64,000 bases of DNA from Natrarchaeobius chitinivorans (GCF_003841505.1 NZ_REGA01000012.1:62001-126000), one strand, 5' to 3'. Counted from the stretch's first letter, positions 35,167 to 45,379 are shown. Translations and numbers: made by a program. Notes: generated from the letters alone by a model not told the origin.

Positions 35167-36102
35167 TCACTCGCTCGTTCTCCACCGGTCGAGGTGAACG
35201 AACTCGTCACGAATTGCTCGTCGCTTGACGAGGAGGAAACCGACGGCGATGAATCCGAATCCGACGAGCGTCGCCGCGTCGACGATTTCGCCGAGGTAGA
35301 GCCATCCGACGAGCGCCGTAAAGATCGGTGCGACGTACGAGACCATGTTGATCTCGACCGCACCGAGGCGCTCGAGCAGATCGAAGTAGAGCAGAAAGCC
35401 GACGGCGCTTGCGACGATCGCCAGGTAGGCGAGCGAACCGAGCGCTTCGGGGTGGGTCCACGCCGATGGTTCGATCGGCTCTCTCAGTGCGAGACTGACG
35501 ACGTGCATGATCGCCGCTCCGCCGAGCATCGACCAGGCTTCCATCGTCTCGATCGGGAGGTCGGCATCGATCCGCCTCGTGAGGACGCTGCCGAGCGCGA
35601 ACGACGCGGCCGCACAGAAGACGAGCAACTTCGCGACGACGTCGGTCGTAAACAGGTTCGCCGGATCGGGTTGTGCGATGATTGCAACCCCAACGACGCC
35701 GAGGAGGACCCCGACGACGCCGACGACCGACAGCGCGTCCGATGGCATCAGCGCGCGTGCGAATCCGGTCGTCAGAACCGGCGAGAGACTCACCAGAACC
35801 GCGGCCGCGGCGGCCGTCGTGTTCTGCTGGCCGACGAACAGGAACGCGTGGTACGCCGCGATCAACAGCACGGAGCCGACGAGGACGATTCCCCACTCGT
35901 TGTGCCCTCGAGGACGCCACCGATCGACGGCGTAGACGGCGTAAACGAGCATGAGGACGCCGGCGACGTCGTACCGGAACGCGGCGAACAACACCGGTGG
36001 AAAGTGCCGGAGACCCGCACTGATCGCGACGAACGCTGATCCCCAGACGGCCGCGAGCGCGAGAAACAGTGCCGCGTTTCGGTACCGGGTCACACCGGTC
36101 AT
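35167..36102 (-). CDS. EamA/DMT-family transporter
   Basis: The product is 311 aa with ten membrane helices in two EamA halves. AAVWGSAFVAISAGLRHFP starts the first and VSYVAPIFTALVGWLYLGE is in the second (about 250-268), both typical signatures. Members export metabolites or amino acids; the substrate is not predictable. It stands alone, converging with the small membrane protein. Tandem 28-31-bp repeats lie upstream (36207-36295). Confidence 0.88.
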   Translation of the reverse strand: MTGVTRYRNAALFLALAAVWGSAFVAISAGLRHFPPVLFAAFRYDVAGVLMLVYAVYAVDRWRPRGHNEWGIVLVGSVLLIAAYHAFLFVGQQNTTAAAAAVLVSLSPVLTTGFARALMPSDALSVVGVVGVLLGVVGVAIIAQPDPANLFTTDVVAKLLVFCAAASFALGSVLTRRIDADLPIETMEAWSMLGGAAIMHVVSLALREPIEPSAWTHPEALGSLAYLAIVASAVGFLLYFDLLERLGAVEINMVSYVAPIFTALVGWLYLGEIVDAATLVGFGFIAVGFLLVKRRAIRDEFVHLDRWRTSE

Positions 36103-36206
36103 CGACCCGGTTTCGTCGTATACATTTCGGTTCGAAACTCACGACTGGGCGTACTCGACGCCAAACACAACAGAAATCGACGAATTTGGCGGTAAACCGG
36201 TTTGGT

Positions 36207-36295
36207 GACCCTCGAGTGGTGGTATCGTATTGTCGACTTTCGAGTGGTAGTGGTATCGTATTGTCACCCTCGAGTGGTGATCTCGTACCGCCGAC
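36207..36295. repeat. Three tandem ~30-bp repeats
   Basis: Units at 36207-36234, 36235-36265 and 36266-36295 share CTCGAGTGGT-GGTATCGTATTGTC, the third being most diverged. They lie in the gap between the EamA gene start and the 3' end of the DUF7344 gene. Function is unknown. Confidence 0.7.
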
Positions 36296-36409
36296 TGTCT
36301 CGGTCAACTCGAGCGTCGGCCCATCGGGTGGCCGGTAGAAGAAGTAAAAGCCGGCAGTACCGGTCCGTTACCGGGAAGCGAGCGACAGCCGGAAGGCGCT
36401 CTGCCTGTT

Positions 36410-36775
36410 TTACAGAGTCGGACGCTGTCGGATCTCGGGCAGTTCTTCGGTCTGTCGGAACTGCTCGAGAAGCGGCTTGATGTCGTCGAACCCTTCGGCC
36501 AACACGACGTCCCCGCTGCGAAGGTCGTAGTCGATGATGTCGTAATCGGCGAGACGTGGAAGGTGGTTGTGGACCAGAGAAACGTAGATACGCTGTCTGG
36601 TTTCCTTGTCGACCTCCGTCCCAGGCGCTTCGGTCTCCCAGGTTGTGATCTGGGGGACGAGATCCTCGATGTTGGCGTCTCGGTCTTCTGCGAGCAGGTA
36701 CAGTAGATACCGGCGTTCTGACTCGGCTAACAGTGAGCAGGCGTCTTCCATACGAGTTGCACTCGTCCGGTCCAT
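36410..36775 (-). CDS. DUF7344-type winged-helix regulator
   Basis: The product is 121 aa. LLAESERRYLLYLLAE begins the winged helix, followed by TRQRIYVSLVHNHLPRLADY with the conserved HxHLPxL motif of haloarchaeal DUF7344 proteins, then a wing IIDYDLRSGDVVLAEG. It probably binds DNA or acts as a small regulator. ATG 36775 (MDRTSATRMEDAC) is preferred; GTG 36790 would add five residues. It stands alone. Confidence 0.82.
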   Translation of the reverse strand: MDRTSATRMEDACSLLAESERRYLLYLLAEDRDANIEDLVPQITTWETEAPGTEVDKETRQRIYVSLVHNHLPRLADYDIIDYDLRSGDVVLAEGFDDIKPLLEQFRQTEELPEIRQRPTL

Positions 36776-36971
36776 ACAGTCACCAGGCACTTCGGGGTAT
36801 TACACCTGCTGCCAACATGGATAGGTTGGAACGTCGAGAGTGTCACGGATCAGTGACCGGTATCTCGGCTACTGGACGGCGATCGTTTCCGCCGGAACGA
36901 CCGACGTGTCGGGCTATCGTAGACCCCGATAGATTCGGACCCCGGCTCCCGAAGAGGCCCCACGCCCGAGT

Positions 36972-38273
36972 TCACCGACGAATCGACTCCTCGGCGTCGT
37001 CGTGGAGGTGGCACGCGGCCGGGTGGGACTCCTCGCCGAGTTCCGGCCGGCGGCGCTCGCAGACGCTTTCGTACCGCGAGGACAGCACGTCAGCGGCCCG
37101 TTCCCAGTTCGAGGACGCCAGTTCGGCCAGCGCTTCCTCGACGACCTCGTCGTGTTCCGGGGCCAGCGTCCGGTCGATTACCCGCGTTTTCAGTGCCGTG
37201 ACGAACGCCGGGAGGTCAGTTTCGGAGACGGCTCCGTCGACGAACTCGAACCCGCCGTCCTCGCCGACCGACTCGAGGGAGATGTCGCGACGTTCGATTC
37301 GCTCCCGGAGGTCCATGATCGCCCGGTACTCCTCCTGATCGATTTCGACGTCGTCAGGCGGGATGACCTTCGGACACCGGGTTCGAAACCGACAGCCGCT
37401 CGGTGGGTCGCGAGGGGACGGAACGTCACCGGAGATCGTTTCTCGATCACGCTCGCGTTCGTCGGTCGTCGCCCGCGGAACGCTCTCGAGCAGTGCCTCG
37501 GTGTAGGGATGTTTCGGTTCCTCGAAAATCGCCTCGACCGGCCCGATCTCGACGATTTCGCCGAGATACATCACGGCGACGCGGTCGCAGATGTGGCGGA
37601 TGACCGAGAGGTCGTGGCTGATCAACAGGTACGTCAGATCGAACTCCGCCTGGAGTTCGTCGAGTAAGTTCAACACCTGCGCCTGGACCGAGACGTCGAG
37701 GGCCGACGTCGGTTCGTCGAGGACGAGAAACTCGGGCTCGAGGGCGAGCGCTCTGGCGATGCCGATTCGCTGGCGCTGGCCGCCGGAGAACTCGTGGGGG
37801 TATCGATCGAGTTGATCGGCAGAGAGGCCGACGCGCTCGAGTAACTCCCGCACTCGTTCACGCCGCTTCTCTACTGTGTCGACGTTGTGGACGTCCAGCG
37901 GTTGTCGGACGATTTCGCCGATCGTCATCCGCGGATCGAGACTCGAGAAGGGGTCCTGGAAGACGACCTGGGCGTCCCGGCGGAACTCGGTGAGTTCGCT
38001 CCCGGCGAGTTCGTACACGTCGTGTTCGTCGAACTCGACGTGGCCGTCGGTCGGCTCCTGGAGTCGGAGCAGCGTCTCACCGGCCGTCGACTTTCCACAG
38101 CCGGATTCGCCGACGAGACCGAGCGTCTCGCCCCGATAGATGTCGAAGCTCACGCCGTCGACCGCACGGACCGGAACCGGCTCCGCGCCGAGCAGGCGGT
38201 CGAGAATCGAGTCTTGTTCCCAGAAGTACTTCTGGAGTTCTTCGACGCGAACGAGGGGCTGGCCGGAGCTCAT
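36972..38273 (-). CDS. dppF: Peptide-type ABC transporter ATPase (DppF-like)
   Basis: The product is 433 aa. It has Walker [10 protein letters not shown] (about residues 55-63), [15 protein letters not shown] (about 163-177), Walker [13 protein letters not shown] and the oligopeptide C-terminal region [14 protein letters not shown]. An extra segment of about 95 residues sits between that TRCP motif and the closing CERRRPEL...PAACHLH block, where bacterial DppF has about 20. Its ATG overlaps the DppD stop by 4 bases. It powers uptake of peptides or related solutes bound by the protein at 41618. Confidence 0.92.
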   Translation of the reverse strand: MSSGQPLVRVEELQKYFWEQDSILDRLLGAEPVPVRAVDGVSFDIYRGETLGLVGESGCGKSTAGETLLRLQEPTDGHVEFDEHDVYELAGSELTEFRRDAQVVFQDPFSSLDPRMTIGEIVRQPLDVHNVDTVEKRRERVRELLERVGLSADQLDRYPHEFSGGQRQRIGIARALALEPEFLVLDEPTSALDVSVQAQVLNLLDELQAEFDLTYLLISHDLSVIRHICDRVAVMYLGEIVEIGPVEAIFEEPKHPYTEALLESVPRATTDERERDRETISGDVPSPRDPPSGCRFRTRCPKVIPPDDVEIDQEEYRAIMDLRERIERRDISLESVGEDGGFEFVDGAVSETDLPAFVTALKTRVIDRTLAPEHDEVVEEALAELASSNWERAADVLSSRYESVCERRRPELGEESHPAACHLHDDAEESIRR

Positions 38274-39547
38274 CGCCGATCACCTCCGGAGTCGTCGACT
38301 ACCGACCGGGTTCGTTCGGGTTCGACGTCGTCTTCGGTCCGGTCCGGATCGGCGTGTTTGTCTCCGGCGGGGCGTTCCGTGTCGCCGAAGTAGTCCGCCG
38401 GAAGCGCTCGTCCCTCCTCGTAGTCGATTTCGGCGAGTACACACCGGGCCTGGTGGCGATCGCTTCCGCCGGCGTCGTACTCCGGCGGGTGCTCGAGGCA
38501 GGTCTCCATGGCCTTCGGACAGCGATCGGCGAAGTAACACCGGTCGTCCATCTCCGCGTCGATGAGGCTGGGGACGTTTCCAGGGATCGGCTGGAGACGA
38601 TCGCCCGCGCGCTCGAGGTCGGGAACCGAGCCGAGCAGGCCCTCGGTGTAGGGGTGGACGTGCTCGTCGAAGACGTCCTCGAGTCGCCCGCGTTCGACGA
38701 TTTCGCCGGCGTACATCACGCCGACGCGATCGCACATTCGGGCGATGACGCCGAGGTTGTGGGTGATCAGCAAAATGGTCATTCCGGTCCGTTCTTGCAG
38801 GTCGTCGAGCAGATCGAGCACCTGCGCCTGAATCGTCACGTCGAGGGCCGTCGTCGGCTCGTCGGCGACCAGAACGTCGGGTTCGCCGGCCAGCGCCTGG
38901 GCGATCATCGCCCGCTGGAGCATTCCGCCGGAGTACTCGTGTGGGTACTCGTCGGCTCGTTCGACCGGGTCGGGGATGCCGACCATCTCGAGCAGTTCGA
39001 TCGCTCGCTCGCGACTGGCCTCGGAGACGTACCGCTGGGACGGAAGAACCGACGACAGGAGGTAGTTGCCGAGCGAGTACTCCCGCGTTCGCGCCCGCGT
39101 CGATCGCGGGTTCGCGCTGGCCCGGCGCTGGACCTCGACGGCTTCCGCGAGTTGCTCGCCGACGGTCAGCGTCGAGTTGAAGCTACTCTCCGGATCCTGA
39201 AAGATCATGCTGAACGACGTCCCGCGAAGCGACCGCCTGAGGTCGTCCGGAAGCTCGAGCAAGTCGACGAACTCGCCGTCGACCGCGTCCGGATAGTCGT
39301 CTTCGACCTCCGCGACGAGATCACGGTTTCGATACCAGATCTCGCCGCTCGTGATCTCTCCCGGCGATTCGATCAGGTTCATGACCGAACGGGCGGTGAC
39401 GCTTTTGCCGCTCCCGCTCTCGCCGACGATCCCGAATATCTCGCCGCGTTCGATCCGAAGATCGAGACTCGAGACCGCGTTTATCTGTCCCTCCGTCGTG
39501 AAAAACCGCGTCGAAAGATCGTTTACTCGAAGTACATCTTCTGTCAT
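38270..39547 (-). CDS. dppD: Peptide-type ABC transporter ATPase (DppD-like)
   Basis: The product is 425 aa. [13 protein letters not shown] (about residues 39-51) is Walker [17 protein letters not shown] is the signature, [12 protein letters not shown] is Walker B, and [20 protein letters not shown] is the C-terminal Cys motif. An insertion of about 35 residues lies between the Q-loop region and the helical domain (around [17 protein letters not shown]). It overlaps the permease upstream and DppF downstream by 4 bases each. Forms the ATPase pair with DppF. Confidence 0.93.
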   Translation of the reverse strand: MTEDVLRVNDLSTRFFTTEGQINAVSSLDLRIERGEIFGIVGESGSGKSVTARSVMNLIESPGEITSGEIWYRNRDLVAEVEDDYPDAVDGEFVDLLELPDDLRRSLRGTSFSMIFQDPESSFNSTLTVGEQLAEAVEVQRRASANPRSTRARTREYSLGNYLLSSVLPSQRYVSEASRERAIELLEMVGIPDPVERADEYPHEYSGGMLQRAMIAQALAGEPDVLVADEPTTALDVTIQAQVLDLLDDLQERTGMTILLITHNLGVIARMCDRVGVMYAGEIVERGRLEDVFDEHVHPYTEGLLGSVPDLERAGDRLQPIPGNVPSLIDAEMDDRCYFADRCPKAMETCLEHPPEYDAGGSDRHQARCVLAEIDYEEGRALPADYFGDTERPAGDKHADPDRTEDDVEPERTRSVVDDSGGDRR

Positions 39548-40539
39548 CGTCCTTCACCCTCGATGTTCGGGTCGAGTGCGTCCCGGAACCAGTCGCCCAG
39601 CAGGTTGACGCTGATCACTGCCAGGACGATGCCGATCCCCGGAAGCATCGAAACCCACGGCCTGGTTCTGAGGACGTCCTGTCCCCGTTCGATCTCGTAC
39701 CCCCAGGAGAGCGTCGTGCCGGAGAAGCCGAGATACGCGAGCGACGCTTCCAGCAGGATGATCACCGCGACCTGAATCGTCGCGAGCACGATGATCGGCG
39801 TCAGGCTGTTCGGGAGGACGTGTTTCGACAAGATCGTCCAGTTGCTCGCTCCGAAACTGCGTGCCGCCTTGACGTACTCTTCGTTCCGGATCGACAGCGC
39901 CTCGCCGCGGGCGACCCGCGCGAACCACACCCAGGTGACGAGTCCGACGACGATCGTGACGGTTCCGGGGATCGGTATCGATTCGGGCATCCCCTCTGCC
40001 AACCCCGCCAGTACGATCGGATCGGGAACCTGGACCGGTGACTCCCCGAACACGCCGATGAGCGCCAGTGCGAGCACGAGCGCCGGGAACGCCAGCATGA
40101 CGTCTGCGATACGCATCAGACCGTCGTCGACCCGGCCGCCGTAGTATCCTGCGACGAGTCCGACCGGGACGCCGATCGCGACTGCCATGCTCGTTCCGAG
40201 GAGTCCAACGAGCAACGAAATTCGCGCCCCGTAGAGGAACCGCGAGTAGACGTCCTGTCCGACGTTGTTCGTTCCGAGGACGTGTTCGCTCGAGCCCCGT
40301 ACGGTTACTTCACCGATTTCGCCGTCCGCTGCGACCTGCGTCGTGTACTCGTGACCGAGCGGCGGATACTCCGCTCCTTCCTCCGTGTAGTGGCCCGTCC
40401 GAGTCGGATCGTGAGTAGCCAGAATCGGTGCGAACATCGCCATAAAGAGAATCGAGATCAACAACAGCAGTCCGATTTTCGGGAGTAGACTCTCGGAGAA
40501 CGTCTGTTTGAGGTTCGATTTGACTCTCTCGGAGATCAT
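39544..40539 (-). CDS. dppC: Peptide-type ABC transporter permease (DppC-like)
   Basis: The product is 331 aa with six membrane helices. The EAA loop is FARVARGEALSIRNEEYVKAARSFGASNW-type (quoted as EEYVKAARSFGASN, about residues 219-232). HVLPNSLTPIIV and FLGFSGTTLSWGYEI-like ending match DppC. A periplasmic-type insert of about 60 residues after helix 1 is usual for haloarchaeal members. Overlaps DppB and DppD by 4 bases. Confidence 0.93.
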   Translation of the reverse strand: MISERVKSNLKQTFSESLLPKIGLLLLISILFMAMFAPILATHDPTRTGHYTEEGAEYPPLGHEYTTQVAADGEIGEVTVRGSSEHVLGTNNVGQDVYSRFLYGARISLLVGLLGTSMAVAIGVPVGLVAGYYGGRVDDGLMRIADVMLAFPALVLALALIGVFGESPVQVPDPIVLAGLAEGMPESIPIPGTVTIVVGLVTWVWFARVARGEALSIRNEEYVKAARSFGASNWTILSKHVLPNSLTPIIVLATIQVAVIILLEASLAYLGFSGTTLSWGYEIERGQDVLRTRPWVSMLPGIGIVLAVISVNLLGDWFRDALDPNIEGEGR

Positions 40540-41525
40540 TCGTCGCTCACCCGTGGGTCGAGAGAGGCGTACAGCGCGTCGACGACGATGTTAATCGAGA
40601 CGAACGCGATGGCGATGAAGACGACGATCCCCTGCATGAGCGGCCAGTCTCGCGCATCCAGTGCGTCGATGAGTCGGAGCCCGAGACCGGGCCAGTTGAA
40701 CACCGTTTCGGTGATGACAGCACCACCCATCAGCGTCCCGATCTGGAGGCCGAGGACAGTGAGGATCGGAATCATCGTGTTTCGAAGCACGTGTTTGTAC
40801 CGGACGAGGACCGCGGGCAGTCCCTTCGCCTGACTCGCCGTTACGTAGGGTTTTCCGAGCTCGTCGACCATCCCGCTCCGGGTGAGACGGGTGATCAGAG
40901 CCGTAAAGTAGGTTCCGAGCGTGATGGCCGGAAGCGCGATGTATTTCAGCCACGTGAAGATATCGCTCGGAGAACCGGTCTGGGCGAGCGTCAGGACGGC
41001 TGTCCCGAACCCGACCGGTCGCCGACCTGTCGGAAAGAGACCGGCCCACACGCCCAGAATGAGAATCAACATGAGTCCGAGCCAGAAGTTCGGCGTGGAG
41101 ATCCCCAACAACGAAAACAGCGTCGCTCCGTAGTCCGAGGGCTGGTTCCGTCGCGTCGCCGAAACGACGCCTAGTGGAATCGCGATGACGATCGCGACGA
41201 TCGTTGCGGCCACCGCGAGTTCGACCGTCGCCGGAATGCGTTCGATGACCATCGCCTCGACCTCTCTGTTCGATTGCCAGGAGTAGCCGAAATCACCGAC
41301 GACCATCCCCTGAAGGTAATCGAAGTACTGCACGTAGATCGGTTCGTTCAATCCCTCCTCTTCTCTGACTTGCTCGACGAGTGCCTGTGTCGCTCCCTCG
41401 GCAAGCATCAGGTTCGCCGGGTCGCCGGGCGATACCGCCCGGAGACCGAACATGATCGTGATGACTCCCCAGATGACGAACACACCCTGAAGTATCCGCC
41501 GTACGAGGAACTTCCCCAGCGTCAT
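40536..41525 (-). CDS. dppB: Peptide-type ABC transporter permease (DppB-like)
   Basis: The product is 329 aa. MTLGKFLVRRILQGVFVIWG is the usual DppB start, followed by PGDPANLML, YLQGMVVGDFGYSWQ, and the EAA loop near YVTASQAKGLPAVLV. Six helices are visible. ATG 41525 is chosen because earlier codons in the open frame are not conserved. It lies 92 bases after the binding-protein stop and overlaps DppC by 4 bases. Confidence 0.93.
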   Translation of the reverse strand: MTLGKFLVRRILQGVFVIWGVITIMFGLRAVSPGDPANLMLAEGATQALVEQVREEEGLNEPIYVQYFDYLQGMVVGDFGYSWQSNREVEAMVIERIPATVELAVAATIVAIVIAIPLGVVSATRRNQPSDYGATLFSLLGISTPNFWLGLMLILILGVWAGLFPTGRRPVGFGTAVLTLAQTGSPSDIFTWLKYIALPAITLGTYFTALITRLTRSGMVDELGKPYVTASQAKGLPAVLVRYKHVLRNTMIPILTVLGLQIGTLMGGAVITETVFNWPGLGLRLIDALDARDWPLMQGIVVFIAIAFVSINIVVDALYASLDPRVSDE

Positions 41526-41617
41526 TTGAATGTAGTACCCATAGACCGTATCGAGTGAATCGAGGGCCTGATAATCACGCTTTCGTTTCACCGGGAGACA
41601 GGCCGCGAGACCTGTCG

Positions 41618-43276
41618 TTACCGCTCCATTTCCCAGATGTAGACGGTCTCGTCTTCGCGTGGGTCCCACTGGATGTCGTCTCTGACACCGTAGATGCTCT
41701 CCTGGGTGTGCAGGAAGACGAACGGAGCCTTCTCGTGGGCGAGCTGATTGACCTCCTCGAGTTGCTCTCGTCGCTCGTCGGGATCCTCGATCTGCTGGCT
41801 CTCGAGGATCGCGTCGCTGAGTTCTTCGTCGTGGAACGTCCGGTTCGGGTTGTCAGGGATCGTAAAGAAGCCCTGGACGCCGTAGTCGGTGTCACCGGTG
41901 ATAGTCCCCCAGCCGATCAGGTAGAACGGAATTTCCCAGGTGTCTTCGTACTCGTCGGGATCGACGCCGGCCTGGTTTGCGTCCGAGACGACACCGAAGT
42001 CGACGATGTTCGCCGAGCAGTCGACGTTGTCGAGTTGGTCGATCTGGTCGGCGACCGTCTCGCCGACGTCGGCGTCGTTGAGGTATCGGCCGGACGGTGC
42101 GACGAGTTCGATCTCCACGCCGCCGTAGCCGCTCTCCTCGACGAGGCTCTCGGCCGTCCCGATGTCCTGTTCGTAGGGTTCGATACTGTCGTTGAAGCCG
42201 TTGATTCCGGGTGCAACTGGCTGCCCTCGCGCCTCGCCGAACCCGCTGAGGATCGTATCGACGATCTCCCCGTTGTCGACGGCGTAGTTCATCGCCTGGC
42301 GGAACTCCTGGCTGTCGAACGGTTCGACCGTGTTTTTCATCGGGCAGAAGATGTTCCGGAAGCTCGTCACCTGCCGAATCTCGACTCCGTCGGCGTTCTG
42401 GACGGTCGTCACGTCCTCCGGAAGGATGTTGATCGTGAGATCCGTCTCTTCCGTCTCGAGTGAGGCCACCCGACCACTGGATTCGCCGTCGGCGTTGAAC
42501 CTGACCGTCTCGAACGGTGGCTCGTCGCCCCAGTAATCGTCGAACCGCTCGAGGACGATCTCTTCGCCCGAGGTAAAGTCGACGACCTCGTACGGGCCGG
42601 TTCCGTTGAAGTCCTCCGGATCGGCACCGGAGATCGCCTCGTTTTCGGCGTCGTGGTTGTCGATCGCCCACTCCATGTTTATCGCGCGAGCGTAGTTGCC
42701 GAACTCGAACTCGGCCAGACCGGGCGCGGCTCCGTAGTGGACCTCGAGGGTCGTATCGTCGATTGCCTCTGCCCCCTCGATCGAACCGAGACCGAAGGTC
42801 CCGATCGGGCTCGGGACGCCCATCTCCGGATCGACCGTTCGCTCGATCGTCCAGGCGACGTCCTCCGCGGTCAGGTCGTCGCCGTTGTGGAAGACGACGC
42901 CGTCCCGGAGGGAAAGCTCAGTCGTCCCTTCGCCCTCCTGGATCTCCCAGTCTTCGACGACGCGCCCGAAGATCCCCTCGCCCGGCTCGAAGTCGAAAAG
43001 CGGTTCGTAGATGTGATCGTACACGTCGAAGTAGTCCCCGGTAATGTGATCGAGCGGATCGATCGTGTCCGGAAACTGCGACAGCGTGATCGTGAGTTCG
43101 TCGGCGTCGCCGTTTACCCCACCATCGCCGTTGCCATTGCCGTTGCCGTCATCACCGTTCCCGTTTCCGTCGTCCACACAGCCCGCGAACGCGCCGATGC
43201 CGGTCGCTGCTCCGGCGGCCCCGGTGAGTTTCAATAGCGTTCGTCGATCGATACTGCGTCTATTAGCACCCTTCAT
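41618..43276 (-). CDS. dppA: Peptide-type ABC transporter substrate-binding lipoprotein (DppA-like)
   Basis: The product is 552 aa. RRTLLKLTGAAGAATGIGAF with AGC (about residues 11-33) is a Tat signal with lipobox, so it is a Tat-exported lipoprotein. A Gly/Asn/Asp-rich linker follows, then the SBP_bac_5 domain: NDGDDLTAEDVAWTIERTVD-like region, FRQAMNYAVDNGEIV. First gene of the dppABCDF-ordered operon. AT-rich CATTTATGAAA about 33 bases before the ATG may be its TATA box. Substrate (peptides or other solutes) is not determined. Confidence 0.92.
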   Translation of the reverse strand: MKGANRRSIDRRTLLKLTGAAGAATGIGAFAGCVDDGNGNGDDGNGNGNGDGGVNGDADELTITLSQFPDTIDPLDHITGDYFDVYDHIYEPLFDFEPGEGIFGRVVEDWEIQEGEGTTELSLRDGVVFHNGDDLTAEDVAWTIERTVDPEMGVPSPIGTFGLGSIEGAEAIDDTTLEVHYGAAPGLAEFEFGNYARAINMEWAIDNHDAENEAISGADPEDFNGTGPYEVVDFTSGEEIVLERFDDYWGDEPPFETVRFNADGESSGRVASLETEETDLTINILPEDVTTVQNADGVEIRQVTSFRNIFCPMKNTVEPFDSQEFRQAMNYAVDNGEIVDTILSGFGEARGQPVAPGINGFNDSIEPYEQDIGTAESLVEESGYGGVEIELVAPSGRYLNDADVGETVADQIDQLDNVDCSANIVDFGVVSDANQAGVDPDEYEDTWEIPFYLIGWGTITGDTDYGVQGFFTIPDNPNRTFHDEELSDAILESQQIEDPDERREQLEEVNQLAHEKAPFVFLHTQESIYGVRDDIQWDPREDETVYIWEMER

Positions 43277-43725
43277 ACCAGATGGAAAAACACGCAGGTT
43301 TTTCATAAATGTTACTGATGTCGAAATCCATTAGTAGCCGTTTTCGCATGTTCGGAAAACTGAATAGACATCCATTTCACACTTTGTAAGTTTCATAAGT
43401 TCTGAAAGTGCGGCGAACCTGAGAGTCGAAACCTGACGATCACCAAGTGGCCGCCGTATTCCAACGGGCTACTCGGCCGGTCTGCCATCCGTCGGTATCG
43501 TGCGAACGCGACCGTCTCGTCTCCGGGACGACGGTACAGTAATCCGTATCACTCACCGGAAACTTCCTATTCGCGCTCTACTACCCGTGTCCGGGTACGA
43601 TAACTCGCACTGTCCGGTCGGGAAATCGACACCTTCCGCTTGGGTCCGGTTCGACCTCCCCTCGAGAGACAGTCGACAGGCGTATGTGGCCGCTCGCGGC
43701 CGGTAGAAAACGAACTGCGAACGCG
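43277..43725. other. Gap between the dpp operon and CBS gene
   Basis: No gene is seen in about 450 bases. It contains the dpp promoter at its left end, an AT-rich patch near 43365-43410 and a solo right arm of the palindromic element. Confidence 0.4.
43533..43549. repeat. Solo arm of the dispersed palindromic element
   Basis: GGTACAGTAATCCGTAT is identical to the right arm of the copy at 34642; no matching left arm is visible within 100 bases. Confidence 0.6.
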
Positions 43726-44883
43726 TTACAGTTCGTTCAACTTTCGCAGCAACTGGCCGCGATACTCCTCGTCACTCGTGACGCCTTTCACCTCGAGTAC
43801 GTTGCGCTCGAGTTTATCGAGGGCGACGCGGAAGGCATTCTCTGCGCCGTAACCCTCGCCGGTGCCGGCGACCTGTCCCTTGTTGGTACGGAGGCGGATC
43901 TGACAGTGGATCAGCGGCGTACCGCGCAGTTTCTCCTTGTGCTCTTTGAACCGGACGTGAGCGTGGAGGACCTGCATCTCGGCGTACTTGTCGGAGACGT
44001 CCGTGATGCTCTCGACGATCGATTCACGGGTGATCGTATCGAGAAGCGAGATATTTGTAATCTGGACGTCCATGTGTTCTTCCTCGGTGAACGTCAGCGC
44101 ACGCAGGACGTCGGTTTTCGTGATAACGCCGGTTACGACGCGATCGTCGTCTTCGGGCGTGACCATCAGCCCGCCGTAATCGAGGTCGAGCATCATCTCG
44201 ACGGCGTCCTCGGCGGTGGCGTCGAGCGTCGTCGTCTCGACGGGGCTGTTCATGATGTCGTAGACGGGAACGTCGAGCATTCGCTCGTTGTCACCGACAC
44301 GGTCGCCGGTGGTCATGCGTTCGTTCTCTCGGATGACGAAGTCGGCGATGTCGTGGGTCGTCACGACGCCGGTGAGATAGCCGTTCTCGTTGAGAACCGG
44401 GATCCGGGAGATACCGTGTTCGCGAAGGTTGTTGATCGCCTTTCCGATCCCGTCGTCTTCGCGAATAGTCACCGGATCGTCCGTGTAGACGTCTTCGACC
44501 GTGAGCGCGTCGAGGTTCTCGAGAACTGCCTCGAGAAGCGCATCGCTGCTGATCACCCCCCAGAGTTCACCGTCCTCGAAGACGGGTGCCATCTTCGCGT
44601 TGCTTTCGATCAGTACCCGTGCCGTTTCCCGGACGTCTTCGTCGCGGCCGACCCGTGGGGCCGGGGCGCTCCGACTCGGCTTGATCAGCGCTGCAACCTT
44701 CGCATCGTCTTCGACGTGGGACTGGAGGACCTCCCGCTCGCTGATGACGCCCTCGTACTCCCCGTCGTTAGTGACGATAATTCCCTTTGGGTTGCCGTTC
44801 TCGAACGTCGAACGGACCTTCCCCATACGCGTCCCGACGTCGACTTCGATGTAGTCCTGCGTGGCGATATCAGCGATATTCAT
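43726..44883 (-). CDS. Four-CBS-domain protein with HPF/RaiA-like C-terminal domain
   Basis: The product is 385 aa. Four CBS motifs cover about 1-60, 70-125, 130-190 and 205-275 (for example GIIVTNDGEYEGVISEREVL and SRIPVLNENGYLTGVVTTHD). The last 100 residues (HVRFKEHKEKLRGTPLIHCQ, then RLRTNKGQVAGTGEGYGAEN) look like the ribosome hibernation-factor fold. CBS pairs sense adenine nucleotides; the tail may bind the ribosome, so a nucleotide-sensing translation regulator is a fair inference. It stands alone, divergent from the lycopene-cyclase-like gene. Confidence 0.85.
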   Translation of the reverse strand: MNIADIATQDYIEVDVGTRMGKVRSTFENGNPKGIIVTNDGEYEGVISEREVLQSHVEDDAKVAALIKPSRSAPAPRVGRDEDVRETARVLIESNAKMAPVFEDGELWGVISSDALLEAVLENLDALTVEDVYTDDPVTIREDDGIGKAINNLREHGISRIPVLNENGYLTGVVTTHDIADFVIRENERMTTGDRVGDNERMLDVPVYDIMNSPVETTTLDATAEDAVEMMLDLDYGGLMVTPEDDDRVVTGVITKTDVLRALTFTEEEHMDVQITNISLLDTITRESIVESITDVSDKYAEMQVLHAHVRFKEHKEKLRGTPLIHCQIRLRTNKGQVAGTGEGYGAENAFRVALDKLERNVLEVKGVTSDEEYRGQLLRKLNEL

Positions 44884-44977
44884 CGTTACGGTGGGTTATA
44901 CTGCTGCGGGGGTTTTGAAGATACTGCCTGTTCCCACACCGTCGTGGGAACGCTCTTGGGTCCGGGTACGAAAACGG

Positions 44978-45292
44978 ATGGATATGAGAGCGGATATCAG
45001 CGTCCTCGGTCGGTACACGTACCTCGCAACCGAACTGTTCTGGGGAACCGTCGCATTGCTGTTGCTCAAGCGGGCAGGTGCGCTCAGAAAGGCCGCCGTG
45101 ACGATCGTCGTCCTCTATCCGATCGCGTACGTCTGGGACCGGTACACCCTCGCAGTCGGCGTCTTCGACATCCCGCTTCGGACTGGGATCGACGTCGCCG
45201 GCATCCCGCTCGAGGAACACCTGTTCATGGCGGTCGTCCCCGGACTCGTGATCGGCGTCCACGAGACGATCTTCGGCGGCGAAACCGAGTAA
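44978..45292 (+). CDS. Lycopene-cyclase-domain-like membrane protein
   Basis: The product is 104 aa with three membrane helices. FWGTVALLLLKRAG starts the first, YPIAYVWDRYTLAVGVFDI follows, and IPLEEHLFMAVVPGLVIGVH matches the PxEE-x-x-F/LF motif of CrtYc/CrtYd-type lycopene cyclases. Only one half-domain is present, so a hetero- or homodimer would be needed for cyclase activity. Carotenoid cyclisation is possible, not shown. ATG 44978; ATG 44984 would also serve. Confidence 0.78.
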   Translation: MDMRADISVLGRYTYLATELFWGTVALLLLKRAGALRKAAVTIVVLYPIAYVWDRYTLAVGVFDIPLRTGIDVAGIPLEEHLFMAVVPGLVIGVHETIFGGETE

Positions 45293-45379
45293 CACTGTCA
45301 GACAGAAAGGGTATCGGGCGCGCCACTGCTGCCCTCACCCACGGAGAGCACCTCGAATTCGCAGACCAGTCGGGGCCTG

